From Bacillota bacterium (GTDB taxonomy: Bacteria; Bacillota; Clostridia; Lachnospirales; Lachnospiraceae), in NCBI GenBank assembly GCA_023386815.1, contig JAEWIZ010000034.1, positions 1 to 64,000 on the forward strand: a DNA stretch of 64,000 nt, written 5' to 3'. Below are positions 8,630 to 17,650 of the stretch, in pieces. The notes below the pieces were generated by a model, which worked only from the letters and a program-made list of their open reading frames with translations, made no database searches and was not told the origin of the DNA. A program made the position numbers and the translations under genes. Position 1 is the stretch's first letter, and every line of letters begins with the position of its first letter.

Positions 8630-9565
8630 ATGATTTTGACAGTGACGCTGAATGCGGCAATTGATAAGCGTTATGTCGTGGAAGACGCCAAAATGGGTGA
8701 AGTAAATAGGGTGCTTGAGTGCTCCTATACTCCGGGAGGTAAAGGCTTAAATGTATCGAAACCGGCTTCCATAGCAGGAGCTAAGGTGGTTGCCACTGGT
8801 TTCGTCGGAGGGCATGCAGGTAATTTCATTGTAGATGCCTTGAAGGATTTTGGAATTCAGAGTGAATTCTATCATGTAGCGGCGGAAAGCCGTACCTGCA
8901 TCAATATTTGGGACAGCGTTCATAAGGTGCAAACTGAATATCTGGAGCCGGGCTTTGCGGTATCGAGAGAGGAATGGGACGGCTTTGTAGCGAAATTTAG
9001 CGAGTTAGTTAAGAAAGCTGATGTAGTTGCCATATCTGGAAGTGTTCCGAAGGGGCTTGATACCTCTTCCTATCAGAAACTGGTGTCTATTACTAAGGCA
9101 GCAGGAAAAAAGGTGATTCTTGATACAAGCGGTGAACTCTTAAGGGCAGGAATTGATGCGAAGCCTACATTGGTTAAGCCAAATATTGATGAGATTCGCT
9201 TCCTAACCGGGAAGACTTGTGATACAAGAGAAGAGCTTATTGAAGCGGCTAAGAAGATCCATGCACAGGGTGTTGAAACAGTAGTTATCTCCCTTGGAGC
9301 GGATGGATCCCTCATAGTCTGCCAGGAAGGTATCTATCAGGCAGTGGTTCCGAGAATTGATGCAGTAAATACCGTAGGCTGCGGAGATTCCATGATCGCT
9401 GGCTTTGCACTTGGCTTTGAGAGAGGGCTTTCGATTCAGGAAACCTTAAGATTAGCCAGTGCCATTTCTGCAGCAGCAGCTCTTAGAGAAGAAACTGGAT
9501 TCTTTATAAAAGAAGACATGGAACAACTATTTGATAAAATTCAGATTCTAAAGATAGAGGGGTAA
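8630..9565 (+). CDS. PfkB-family hexose-phosphate kinase (tagatose-6-phosphate / 1-phosphofructokinase type)
   Basis: 311 aa, the length of LacC and FruK. Opening MILTVTLNAAIDKRY, the GGKGLNVS substrate motif (about 38-45) and the catalytic anion-hole motif GCGDSMIAG (Asp as base, about residue 250) define the family. These enzymes phosphorylate tagatose 6-phosphate or fructose 1-phosphate to the 1,6-bisphosphate. With a GatD-like enzyme upstream, tagatose 6-phosphate is the favoured substrate (inference). A good GGAGG lies 7 nt before the ATG, after a 131-nt gap with a hairpin. Confidence 0.88.
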   Translation: MILTVTLNAAIDKRYVVEDAKMGEVNRVLECSYTPGGKGLNVSKPASIAGAKVVATGFVGGHAGNFIVDALKDFGIQSEFYHVAAESRTCINIWDSVHKVQTEYLEPGFAVSREEWDGFVAKFSELVKKADVVAISGSVPKGLDTSSYQKLVSITKAAGKKVILDTSGELLRAGIDAKPTLVKPNIDEIRFLTGKTCDTREELIEAAKKIHAQGVETVVISLGADGSLIVCQEGIYQAVVPRIDAVNTVGCGDSMIAGFALGFERGLSIQETLRLASAISAAAALREETGFFIKEDMEQLFDKIQILKIEG

Positions 9566-9569
9566 ACTG

Positions 9570-10451
9570 ATGAACTACGAGCTGAAGAATCAAAAACTGA
9601 CGGTGCAGTTTACGACTAACGGAGGTTCACTGACCTCAATTAAGGATATGAATGGATTAGAATACTTATGGCAGGGAGATGCAAAGTTCTGGAGTGGGCA
9701 GTCTCCAGTGCTATTCCCAATCTGCGGAAGCTTAAGAGATGATAAAGCAGTTTTAAAGAATGGGCTTTTAGCCTCTATGCCCCGTCATGGAATTGTAAGG
9801 AAGAAGGAGTTTGAGCTTAAAAAGCTAAGTAATGATAGCATCTGCTTTTATTTTGACAGTGATTTGGATACAAAGAAAGCATTTCCCTTTGACTTCCGCC
9901 TTTCCATTGAATACAAGCTGCTTGAGGATGGGGTATCAGTAACCTATCAAATCTACAATAAAAGTGCAAGAACCATGCCATTTTCCATCGGAGGTCACCC
10001 GGGATTTCACTGTCCTTTGCAGGAAGGGGAGGAGTATTCCGATTATCTGTTGGAATTTGAACAGGAAGAATACTGCACGGTACCTACACCAGTCACAGCT
10101 ACGGGGTTGATTGATATGGAACATAGGAGTTTGTTTCTGAATCATCAGAAAACCATTGGCTTAAGTCATGCGATGTTTGAGGTGGACGCTGTTATTCTGG
10201 ATGAGCTACAATCACGAAAGGTGAAGGTATATCACAAATCCACCAAAAAAGGAATTGCTGTAGAATTCGAGGATTTCCCTTATCTGATTCTATGGTCTAC
10301 CCAGAATCATGGTCCGTTTATAGCAATTGAACCTTGGTCGGGTCTGTCAACCTGCAGTGATGAGGATGACAATTTTGAAGGCAAACGTAATATGATGTTT
10401 GCAGAGCCAGAGGAAGAAAAGGAATTAACCTTTACCATTCGTCTGCTATAA
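9570..10451 (+). CDS. LacX-like aldose 1-epimerase family protein
   Basis: 293 aa, galactose-mutarotase fold. Visible landmarks are SPVLFPICGSL (arginine/phosphate region), MPRHGIVRKKEF with the conserved His, and GGHPGFHCPL carrying the catalytic-site His pair. LacX proteins accompany tagatose-6-phosphate pathway genes in lactococci; their exact reaction is not firmly settled, but anomer conversion of a hexose or hexose phosphate is expected. It starts 4 nt after the PfkB stop, so it is co-translated. Its presence strengthens a galactose/tagatose assignment for the operon. Confidence 0.85.
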   Translation: MNYELKNQKLTVQFTTNGGSLTSIKDMNGLEYLWQGDAKFWSGQSPVLFPICGSLRDDKAVLKNGLLASMPRHGIVRKKEFELKKLSNDSICFYFDSDLDTKKAFPFDFRLSIEYKLLEDGVSVTYQIYNKSARTMPFSIGGHPGFHCPLQEGEEYSDYLLEFEQEEYCTVPTPVTATGLIDMEHRSLFLNHQKTIGLSHAMFEVDAVILDELQSRKVKVYHKSTKKGIAVEFEDFPYLILWSTQNHGPFIAIEPWSGLSTCSDEDDNFEGKRNMMFAEPEEEKELTFTIRLL

Positions 10452-10540
10452 CATAGTTTGTAATATGGCAATAGCGAAATCGTTATAACGATATATAGTA
10501 ACCTATTAAGAATAATATGAAAAAGAAAAGGAGAATCATT

Positions 10541-11548
10541 ATGAGTCAATTTATTGATCCAACTATTGTACCAAAAGTAAAACTTTATACCGGAGAGGAA
10601 ATTCCATGCATCGGTATGGGAACCTTCGGCTCCGACCGCTTTACTCCAGAGCAGGTTTCTGCTGCTGTAGGTGGAGCAATCCGTTGTGGTTACCGTATGT
10701 TTGACTGTGCGGCTTGCTACGGTAATGAGTCACAGATTGGTGAGGTATTCCAGGCAGCTTACGATGAAGGCGTGGTTGAGCGTAAAGACCTTTATATCAT
10801 GACAAAGGTTTGGAATGATATGCATGACAGAGTAGAGGAATCCTGCAGAAAAAGTATCGCAGACTTAAAAAGTGATTATATCGATTTATTCTTTATCCAC
10901 TGGCCTTTCCCTAACTATCATGCACCAGGCTGTGATGTAGATTCCCGTAATCCAGATTCCAAACCCTTCAGCCCGGAACGTTTTATTAGCACCTATAGAC
11001 AATGCGAAGAGTTGGTAGAGAAAGGATTGATTAAATCCATCGGTATCTCCAACATGACCATTCCTAAATTAGAAGCAGTATTACCAATGATGAAGATTAT
11101 GCCGGTTGCATGTGAGATGGAGATTCATCCTTGCTTCCAGCAGCAGGAACTCTTTGACTATCTTGTAGCACATAAGATTCAGCCAATCGGTTTCATGCCA
11201 ATCGGATCTCCTACCAGACCGGAGCGTGATATGACACCAGAAGATATTGCTGATATCCAACTTCCTGAGATGCAGGCAATCGCACAAGCACATGGTATCC
11301 ATCCTGCAGTGGTAGCATTAAAATGGGCAGTACAACGTGGACAGATTCCGATTCCTTTCTCTGTAAAAGAGATGGAATATGTAAGCAACTTAAAGTGCAC
11401 AACAGAAGATCCTTTAACAGAAGATGAGATGGCTAGTATAGCTACTCTGGAAAGAAACAACCGTCTGGTAAAAGGACAGGTATTCCTATGGGAAGGTGCA
11501 AAGGACTGGCATGATCTTTGGGATGAGGAAGGCTTCATTGTTCAGTAA
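10541..11548 (+). CDS. Aldo/keto reductase
   Basis: 335 aa from the ATG at 10541, chosen because AAAAGGAG lies 7 nt upstream; the earlier in-frame ATG at 10517 would place that site inside the gene. The AKR tetrad is visible: Asp and Tyr in MFDCAACYGNES, Lys in YIMTKVWN, His in FFIHWPF. NAD(P)H-dependent interconversion of an aldose and its alditol is the family reaction. As last gene of the operon it could link galactose to galactitol ahead of the kinase (inference). A terminator at 11640 ends the unit. Confidence 0.85.
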   Translation: MSQFIDPTIVPKVKLYTGEEIPCIGMGTFGSDRFTPEQVSAAVGGAIRCGYRMFDCAACYGNESQIGEVFQAAYDEGVVERKDLYIMTKVWNDMHDRVEESCRKSIADLKSDYIDLFFIHWPFPNYHAPGCDVDSRNPDSKPFSPERFISTYRQCEELVEKGLIKSIGISNMTIPKLEAVLPMMKIMPVACEMEIHPCFQQQELFDYLVAHKIQPIGFMPIGSPTRPERDMTPEDIADIQLPEMQAIAQAHGIHPAVVALKWAVQRGQIPIPFSVKEMEYVSNLKCTTEDPLTEDEMASIATLERNNRLVKGQVFLWEGAKDWHDLWDEEGFIVQ

Positions 11549-11639
11549 TTGATTGTTATTAGGAATTGGCACAGTATGATTAAAATAAGGAAAAGGGGAA
11601 CCTTTTCGAGAAAGATCTAACATAGGAATAATGAGTAAA

Positions 11640-11686
11640 AGAATCTGTAAACCACAGCGATTACTGAGGTTTGCAGATTCTTTTTT
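11640..11686 (+). terminator. Terminator of the hexitol/tagatose-type operon
   Basis: AGAATCTGTAAACC (11640-11653) pairs with GGTTTGCAGATTCT (11668-11681) at 13 of 14 positions, followed by a run of six T. It closes the unit that starts at 5011. Confidence 0.85.
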
Positions 11687-12097
11687 AGGTGTACAAGACG
11701 ATTGCACATTTTCACAGCAAAAGACAAAATCATGTAAAATTTGGGCAATAGAGAACATTGCAAAATATTGTCGCTTATTGTAGAATTGAAATAGGATTCA
11801 AGTGTTAAGAGGCAGATTTACATATTCATCATTTCAATATAACGGATGCGCTGGCACTTAAATCATGATAGACAATTGCAAAACGATAGCATTCCTAAGT
11901 TGTTTATACAAAGGATGTAAAATGCTTCTTCCTATGCTGTAAATATCCCCAGTGGCACAGGCAAATTTTATACATCGTTTGGCATAAATATCCAAGTTAA
12001 ATGAGTTTGGCAGTTATCTATGTGGAATTAATAGTAAGCAGTGCAATAAATAAAGATTTTATTAGGAAGAATCATATTATGAAATGGAGGATTATGG
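11687..12097 (+). other. Intergenic region upstream of chemoreceptor; nothing recognised
   Basis: About 410 bases, AT-rich, with no convincing coding frame, tRNA, riboswitch core or flagellar sigma-D promoter visible. The chemoreceptor ribosome site (TGGAGG) lies at its right end. Confidence 0.5.
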
Positions 12098-13894
12098 ATG
12101 AAGAGAATTAGCCTAAAAAATATGAAGGTTAGAACGAAGGTAGTACTGTTAGCAACCTTTCTACTATTCGTAATGGCGATGATCGCAGGAATTTCAATTT
12201 ATCAGGAGATTCAATCTAATGCGAAAAAGCTGGAGGAGATTGAAAGTAGTATACGGACAAGCTATGATAATAGCATAAAAACCCAAGTACAGAATGTAGT
12301 TTCTTTAATAGCTACCATTGATGCAAAAAGAGAAAAGGGTGAGTATACCCTGGAAGAAGCAAAACAGCATGCAGCAGATTTGGTAAGGGAGCTCCGTTAT
12401 GGAGATAACGGATATTTTTGGATTGATACCTACGAGGGAGATAATATCGTTTTATTGGGTGATGAGAAAACTGAAGGTACCAATCGAATGGAAAAGCAGG
12501 ATGTCAATGGTTTTTATTTAATCAAAGCTTTAATAGCAGCGGGACAACAAGAAGGCGGCGGTTTTACTGATTATTATTATCCAAAAGCTGATGGGGCCGA
12601 ACCGCTACCGAAAAGGGGATATACTCTGGCTTATGAGCCTTATCAATGGGTTATTGGAACCGGCAATTATACAGATTATATCGATATTGAGGTTCAAGCA
12701 GTTAAGGATCAGGGAAATAAAGAGTTATATGCAGATGTTATTGGTTTTAGCATTATCCTGGGCGTGGCTATTATTCTATCAATCCTAATAACAATCCTTT
12801 TTTCACGTTCGTTAAATAAAGATTTTAAAATCCTGGGTAACTATTTTAATACTTTAGCAACGGGAAACTTTAAGGTAAGTTTACCGGAAGGATACACGAA
12901 ACGAAAGGATGACTTTGGAATTCTGGGAAATGAAATTGAAACCATGAAGGAGTCCGTCGCAAAGCTGGTAGGAAGTGCGAAGATTGAGGCTGACAAGATA
13001 ATTTCAGTAGTTGCAAACGTGAACGGAAATATGAAGGAGCTCAATACGAATATTGAAGATGTTGCAGCTACGACCGAGGAGTTGGCAGCTAGCATGGAGG
13101 AAACAGCAGCATCTGCAGAGGCCATGACCACTACCTCCAATGAGATTGAGACCGCCAGTCGAAGTATCGCTAAGAAATCGCAGGAAGCTGCATTACAGGT
13201 AATTGAGATCAGCAAACGTGCTAAGGATACAAAAAAAGATGTACAGCTTTCCAAGGAGCAGGCTAATGCGATTGGGCTAGAAATAGAAGGGAAATTAAAG
13301 CTGGCCTTAGAGCAATCCAAGGTGGTAGCACAGATTGGGGTACTGACGGAATCTATCATGAGTATCACCGAGCAGACAAATCTATTAGCCTTGAATGCAT
13401 CCATCGAAGCTGCGAGAGCGGGAGAAAGCGGAAAGGGCTTTGCAGTAGTTGCAAACGAAATACGCCATTTAGCGGATCAATCCAAAACAGCGGTTGGAAA
13501 AATTGGGGAGGTTACTACCGAAGTAACAGAGGCCGTATCAAATCTTTCCGAGAGCTCAAGTGCGCTGCTTCATTATGTATCCACTGATATTAATAACAGC
13601 TTACAGAGAATGCTGGAGGTTGCAGATGCCTATAAGGAGGATGCAGCTTATGTCGATGAATTAATAACAGAGTTCAGTGCTACTTCAGAAGAACTGTTAG
13701 CCTCCATTGAGAGTATGCTTGGTTCAGTAAGTGAAGTTGCCCAGGCCGCAACAGAGGGAGCAATTGGAACGGGAGAGATTGCAGAGAAGATCGCTAATAT
13801 AACGGATAAATCCGCTGGGGTGACGGAGCAGGTTGAGATATCAAGAGAAAGTTCAATGCTATTGCAGGAGGAGATTTCTAGCTTTACTGTTTAA
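12098..13894 (+). CDS. Methyl-accepting chemotaxis protein with Cache sensor
   Basis: 598 aa. Transmembrane helix about 14-32; a periplasmic-type single Cache domain (about 35-205; NGYFWIDTYEG and YQWVIGTGNYTDYID are its characteristic segments), second helix about 209-233, HAMP linker, then a long signalling coiled coil whose tip is EQTNLLALNASIEAARAGES. Cache receptors of this sort bind small organic acids or similar metabolites. It is monocistronic, far from the che operon at 43 kb. The coiled coil is rich in Glu/Ala heptads but no CheR pentapeptide tail is seen at the C terminus. Confidence 0.92.
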   Translation: MKRISLKNMKVRTKVVLLATFLLFVMAMIAGISIYQEIQSNAKKLEEIESSIRTSYDNSIKTQVQNVVSLIATIDAKREKGEYTLEEAKQHAADLVRELRYGDNGYFWIDTYEGDNIVLLGDEKTEGTNRMEKQDVNGFYLIKALIAAGQQEGGGFTDYYYPKADGAEPLPKRGYTLAYEPYQWVIGTGNYTDYIDIEVQAVKDQGNKELYADVIGFSIILGVAIILSILITILFSRSLNKDFKILGNYFNTLATGNFKVSLPEGYTKRKDDFGILGNEIETMKESVAKLVGSAKIEADKIISVVANVNGNMKELNTNIEDVAATTEELAASMEETAASAEAMTTTSNEIETASRSIAKKSQEAALQVIEISKRAKDTKKDVQLSKEQANAIGLEIEGKLKLALEQSKVVAQIGVLTESIMSITEQTNLLALNASIEAARAGESGKGFAVVANEIRHLADQSKTAVGKIGEVTTEVTEAVSNLSESSSALLHYVSTDINNSLQRMLEVADAYKEDAAYVDELITEFSATSEELLASIESMLGSVSEVAQAATEGAIGTGEIAEKIANITDKSAGVTEQVEISRESSMLLQEEISSFTV

Positions 13895-14340
13895 CTGAAG
13901 GAAGAAGACGTTTAGGTATATAAAGGGAACTGATTCGAGATGGAAAGTACGGGATAAAACCTGTCAACTTGAAACAGTTCTCTTTCTTTTTCGAAAAATA
14001 AACAATGGTTTAATCATGTTTATATTAGGAACTTGTTATATTATCACGGGGTTTTTATTCTATTGGTTCCAATATTCTAATATGGTAGTATCTATATGTT
14101 ATTTATTTCGCTTTTTTACTATATGGGGAAGTAAGATTTAGAATAAAATCATAATAGATCCGAGGAGTAAATCACTTATCCAAAAAAAAACTAGGACTGC
14201 ATCCGGATGGAAAGCCAGAACATGACTTAACATCTTGATGCAGCCCTATTTCATTTATCTAGTCAAAGTTCATCACGAGCGAGTCAGCTAGTTAGTTAAT
14301 ATAATGAGATATATAAGGGGAATAAGAAATAGACGAGGTA
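13895..14340. other. Convergent intergenic region with two terminators
   Basis: Plus-strand hairpin: GGGAACTG (13925-13932) / CAGTTCTC (13975-13982) followed by a T-rich tail, probably ending the chemoreceptor. Minus-strand terminator: AGGACTGCATC (14193-14203) / GATGCAGCCCT (14237-14247), with nine A at 14182-14190 that read as a T run on the minus strand, ending the hemerythrin transcript. The 180 bases between them show nothing recognisable. Confidence 0.7.
14182..14247 (-). terminator. Terminator of hemerythrin gene
   Basis: Stem arms at 14237-14247 and 14193-14203 (10 of 11 paired) enclose a 33-nt loop; on the minus strand the stem is followed almost directly by a T9 run. Confidence 0.82.
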
Positions 14341-14895
14341 TTATTGATACTTTTTCTCCAGCTCTTCTACCAGCTTCATATAATACTGCTGTGTTCCTTT
14401 TATAGTAGCGGCGGCTTCAAAATCAATGGTTTCCCTGTTTACCTTTTCTATGATATCAGAGGATAATTGACGTTGCGCAAAGGTATAAACTACAGTATCC
14501 TCTTTCTCAATGTGTCTCTTAAGAAGATGAGTGTAACTGATGGCATTTGCAATAACATCCAAACGACTTTCTTCATCACCTGCTTTGACACGAGCCAGTG
14601 CTTCTTCTAATTCTCTGATGAATAGTCTTCCAGAGTCGTGCTCTACGAGCATTCCATGAGTGATTAACTTATTACCCAGACTTCCCAGATGAACCACCAT
14701 TTCATTAAAAAGCATTTTTTCTTCCTTACCATGGTGATGAGCATCTGCATAACTCCGGATGAAGTCGATCATCTTTTCGAAGTCCTCATAATTAATATCT
14801 TCACCATGCATAACGCCGTAACAAGCCTTACGGACAACCGCCAGCATACGCAGGATGTATTTGTGTTCTTCCATCATTAATTTAATACTGTCCAT
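14341..14895 (-). CDS. Hemerythrin-domain protein
   Basis: 184 aa, four-helix bundle binding a non-haem di-iron site. Candidate ligands are His11, the HHH cluster 53-55 with Glu58/59, His86 in LVEHDSGR, His123, His128 and Glu132. The arrangement LVEHDxGR is typical of the bacterial hemerythrin-like group that includes YtfE-type nitrosative-stress repair proteins. It is the last gene of a minus-strand group behind the hcp gene, which supports a role in oxygen or nitric-oxide handling in the cytoplasm. Only 45 nt separate it from the upstream gene. Confidence 0.9.
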   Translation of the reverse strand: MDSIKLMMEEHKYILRMLAVVRKACYGVMHGEDINYEDFEKMIDFIRSYADAHHHGKEEKMLFNEMVVHLGSLGNKLITHGMLVEHDSGRLFIRELEEALARVKAGDEESRLDVIANAISYTHLLKRHIEKEDTVVYTFAQRQLSSDIIEKVNRETIDFEAAATIKGTQQYYMKLVEELEKKYQ

Positions 14896-14940
14896 AACTT
14901 ATACCTCCAATCAAATCAATTTATGTTCTTACCAGTATGC

Positions 14941-15549
14941 TTAAGCTACTATGGAATAAGTAGCATCTTCTGTTTTTTCAAAGCTATACCCAAGTTCCTT
15001 AACCAGGGATTCGATCCAAGCATCACGCAGCTCATAATAAATCTTAATGTCGCCGCCAACTTCTGCCCAGTAATTACTGTGAACGCAAAGGGTGCGAATC
15101 CAGGTTACCTTGTCAGCACTCTTGCCGAGCACACGATTAGCGTGATCACAGGGCATACCATCCAGAAGATTATCTTCAATTACCTTGAATATTCCTGCTG
15201 CATCCAGTGAGTATTCCTTTAAGGAAGCGGCCAGATTTGTTGCATTACCGGCAACAATGCCGGTAATAGAGGCTTTAAGCTCCGGATTCTTTTCTAACAG
15301 CTTTGTAATACAATAAGCATATTTATACTCAACCTGGGATACGCGTTCTTGCAGCCACCCATGGATATTTCCGTGGTCAATCATTTCTTCCAGAGGTTTA
15401 TTTTCAAAGGTGCCGTAAAGGTCATTGCACTGCGCTTCCAGAGATAACGCATTTTTCTCACCTAAAACATAGAGTTCATCTACAATTGCCTGCTGTTGCT
15501 GAATTTTGTTATATAGCCAATAATGGATCGGTCCTAAAAAAGCACTCAT
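14941..15549 (-). CDS. Unrecognised 202-aa protein between hcp and hemerythrin genes
   Basis: I do not recognise the family. It looks all-helical, soluble, with no signal peptide. Potential metal or haem ligands are spread through it: His9, Cys41, His59, His63, Cys80, Cys134, His136, Cys155 and His157, the pairs CDH (134-136) and CVH (155-157) being notable. It starts after AAGGAGG and sits 45 nt before the hemerythrin gene, so the two are probably cotranscribed, next to hcp. A role in redox or nitrosative stress follows only from this context. Confidence 0.72.
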   Translation of the reverse strand: MSAFLGPIHYWLYNKIQQQQAIVDELYVLGEKNALSLEAQCNDLYGTFENKPLEEMIDHGNIHGWLQERVSQVEYKYAYCITKLLEKNPELKASITGIVAGNATNLAASLKEYSLDAAGIFKVIEDNLLDGMPCDHANRVLGKSADKVTWIRTLCVHSNYWAEVGGDIKIYYELRDAWIESLVKELGYSFEKTEDATYSIVA

Positions 15550-15603
15550 TGTACTTCCTCCTTTTTCTTTCTAAGAGCCGTCTGACTCATTTGATTAGAA
15601 TAA

Positions 15604-15651
15604 AAATCTACTGGATAAAGAACGTTAATTATGTTGTTACCCAGTAGATTT
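15604..15651. terminator. Hairpin terminator downstream of hcp
   Basis: Perfect 11-bp stem AAATCTACTGG (15604-15614) / CCAGTAGATTT (15641-15651) with T-rich sequence on both strands. It ends hcp, implying a separate start for the two genes that follow, although read-through is possible. Confidence 0.75.
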
Positions 15652-15755
15652 TCCTTTTTACTTTGATTTATTACATATGATTACCTAATTTTTATGATTT
15701 AATAAATGGAACTACTATTTTGGGTGTTTGTGACAACAACCCCGTCCCTCTGTCA

Positions 15756-17396
15756 CTACATTGCCATGAATAATTCGATATCATCTTCTACTGTGCCAAT
15801 GCCTGCGATACCAAAGGTTTCTACAAGAACCTTTGCTACATTTGGAGAAAGGAATGCTGGTAGTGTAGGTCCTAAGTGGATATTCTTTACGCCTAAGTAG
15901 AGAAGGGAAAGGAGTACGATAACTGCCTTCTGCTCATACCAAGCGATGTTGAAAGCGATTGGAAGCTCATTAATATCCTGAAGCTCGAATACTTCTTTTA
16001 ACTTAAGAGCGATTAAAGCTAAGGAGTAGGAGTCGTTACACTGACCTGCATCAAGTACTCTTGGAATACCGCCGATATCACCTAAATCAAGCTTGTTGTA
16101 TTTGTATTTTGCACAGCCTGCGGTAAGAATAACCGTATCCTTTGGAAGAGCCTTAGCAAAGTCTGTGTAGTAGTTTCTGGACTTCTGACGTCCATCGCAA
16201 CCAGCCATAACGAAGAATTTCTTAATTGCACCGGATTTAACAGCGTCTACTACAGTGTCTGCAAGAGCAAGTACCTGGTTGTGTGCAAAACCACCAACGA
16301 TTTCACCCTTCTCTAACTCGATTGGAGCTTCACAGGTTTTTGCTAATTCAATGATCTGAGAGAAGTCTTTTAAGCCATTCTCATCTCTTTCAATATGTGC
16401 GCAACCAGCAACACCGGTAGCACCTGTTGTAAATAATCTGTCTTTGTAAGAGGCTGCAGGAGGAACGACACAGTTAGTTGTCATTAAGATTGGGCCACGG
16501 AAAGCTTCGAATTCTTCCTTCTGTTTCCACCAAGCATTACCGTAGTTACCTACAAAGTTATCATATTTCTTGAATGCAGGATAGTAGTGAGCAGGAAGCA
16601 TCTCGGAGTGAGTATATACGTCAACGCCGGTTCCCTTGGTCTGCTCTAATAACTGCTCTAAATCTCTTAAATCATGTCCGGAAATTAAGATACCAGGTCT
16701 TGAACCAACACCAATGTTAACCTTTGTAATCTCAGGATTTCCATATGTTCCAGTATTAGCGGAGTCAAGAAGTGCCATACCATCAACACCGAATTTACCT
16801 GTTTCTAAAGTAAGTGCTATAAGATCGTTAGCGCTTAAGCTGTTATCAAGAGTAGCTGCGAGAGCTTTTTGCATAAATGCAGCAACTTCTTCGTTATCAT
16901 ATTTTAATTCATTTGCATGCTTTAAGTAAGCGGCAAGACCCTTTAAACCATAGATAATTAACTCACGAAGGCTTCTTACGTCTTCATTTTCAGTAGCCAG
17001 AACACCAACGAAAGCGGACTTTGCATCCATTTCTTCTCTGGAGGTTGTTGACCATAATGCAGCTTCAGGAAGAGAAGTAGTATCTTTTACATTAGCAAGC
17101 AATTTGTTTTTGATTTCAAGAGTCTCAGCAACTCTCTTATAGAAGATCTCATCATCAAAGTTTGCATTTGTGATGGTTGTAAATAAATTGATGGTAACAT
17201 AGTGATTCACTTCTGCGGAGATTGTATCACCCTGTGCTCTAAGAGCAGTAGTTACAGCGCTCAGTCCCTTTGTTGTGTAGATTAATAAATCCTGAATTTT
17301 TGATAACTCAGGGGATTTACCACAGACACCAACCTTAGTGCATCCTGTGCAGCCTGCAGTTTCTTGACATTGATAGCAAAACATTTTGTTTTCCAT
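15756..17396 (-). CDS. hcp: Hydroxylamine reductase / hybrid cluster protein
   Basis: About 546 aa, full length for the clostridial/Desulfovibrio class. The N-terminal cluster cysteines lie in MFCYQCQETAGCTGC and KVGVCGKSP; hybrid-cluster ligands lie in GHDLRDL (His), THSEMLP (Glu), TTNCVVPP, MAGCDGRQKS, TAGCAKYKYN and GQCNDSYSL (Cys). The enzyme reduces hydroxylamine and, in enteric bacteria, is reported as a nitric-oxide reductase. The start at 17396 is preferred because AAGGAG lies 7 nt before it; the in-frame ATG at 17402 touches that site. It is divergent from an HcpR-like Crp/Fnr gene. Confidence 0.96.
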   Translation of the reverse strand: MENKMFCYQCQETAGCTGCTKVGVCGKSPELSKIQDLLIYTTKGLSAVTTALRAQGDTISAEVNHYVTINLFTTITNANFDDEIFYKRVAETLEIKNKLLANVKDTTSLPEAALWSTTSREEMDAKSAFVGVLATENEDVRSLRELIIYGLKGLAAYLKHANELKYDNEEVAAFMQKALAATLDNSLSANDLIALTLETGKFGVDGMALLDSANTGTYGNPEITKVNIGVGSRPGILISGHDLRDLEQLLEQTKGTGVDVYTHSEMLPAHYYPAFKKYDNFVGNYGNAWWKQKEEFEAFRGPILMTTNCVVPPAASYKDRLFTTGATGVAGCAHIERDENGLKDFSQIIELAKTCEAPIELEKGEIVGGFAHNQVLALADTVVDAVKSGAIKKFFVMAGCDGRQKSRNYYTDFAKALPKDTVILTAGCAKYKYNKLDLGDIGGIPRVLDAGQCNDSYSLALIALKLKEVFELQDINELPIAFNIAWYEQKAVIVLLSLLYLGVKNIHLGPTLPAFLSPNVAKVLVETFGIAGIGTVEDDIELFMAM

Positions 17397-17488
17397 ACCC
17401 ATTCTCCTTATAATTATAATTTTTATTGTTCTATATTTTAAAAAATGAATTTACAGTTCCAAGTGAAGATTTCTATACTCTTTCGTAG

Positions 17489-17518
17489 TTGACTTCTTGG
17501 GAACAAGATGAGTATAAT
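17489..17518 (+). promoter_or_regulatory. Promoter of HcpR-like gene with dyad in spacer
   Basis: TTGACT (17489-17494) and TATAAT (17513-17518) with an 18-nt spacer. The spacer holds the dyad TCTTG (17495-17499, read TTCTTG) and CAAGA (17504-17508), where a Crp/Fnr dimer could block or modulate transcription (inference). Confidence 0.65.
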
Positions 17519-17615
17519 ACAGATACATCGACAGAAGTGTAGCTACAGCTACAAAACAAAAAAAGAGTTTTAAATCATGGATCCAGATAAATAAAAAAGC
17601 TACCTAAGGTAAAAG

Positions 17616-17633
17616 AGCTTGTTTTCACAAGCT
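17616..17633. promoter_or_regulatory. Palindrome just upstream of HcpR-like gene
   Basis: AGCTTGT (17616-17622) and ACAAGCT (17627-17633) form a perfect dyad with a 4-nt spacer, 18 nt before the start codon. It shares the core TTG..CAA with the promoter-spacer dyad, so both may be sites for the Crp/Fnr protein; a leader hairpin is the alternative. Confidence 0.5.
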
Positions 17634-17650
17634 TTTAGGAAGGAGGAAGA

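Noticed and set aside
11179..11538. 119-codon minus-strand frame
   Set aside because: Antisense shadow of the aldo/keto reductase gene.
11687..12097. Cyclic-di-GMP riboswitch before the chemoreceptor
   Set aside because: The long leader prompted a search by eye, but the conserved GEMM core elements are absent.
12841..13404. 187-codon open frame on the minus strand
   Set aside because: Lies entirely antisense to the chemoreceptor signalling domain; its composition mirrors the Ala/Glu-rich coiled coil and it has no family character.
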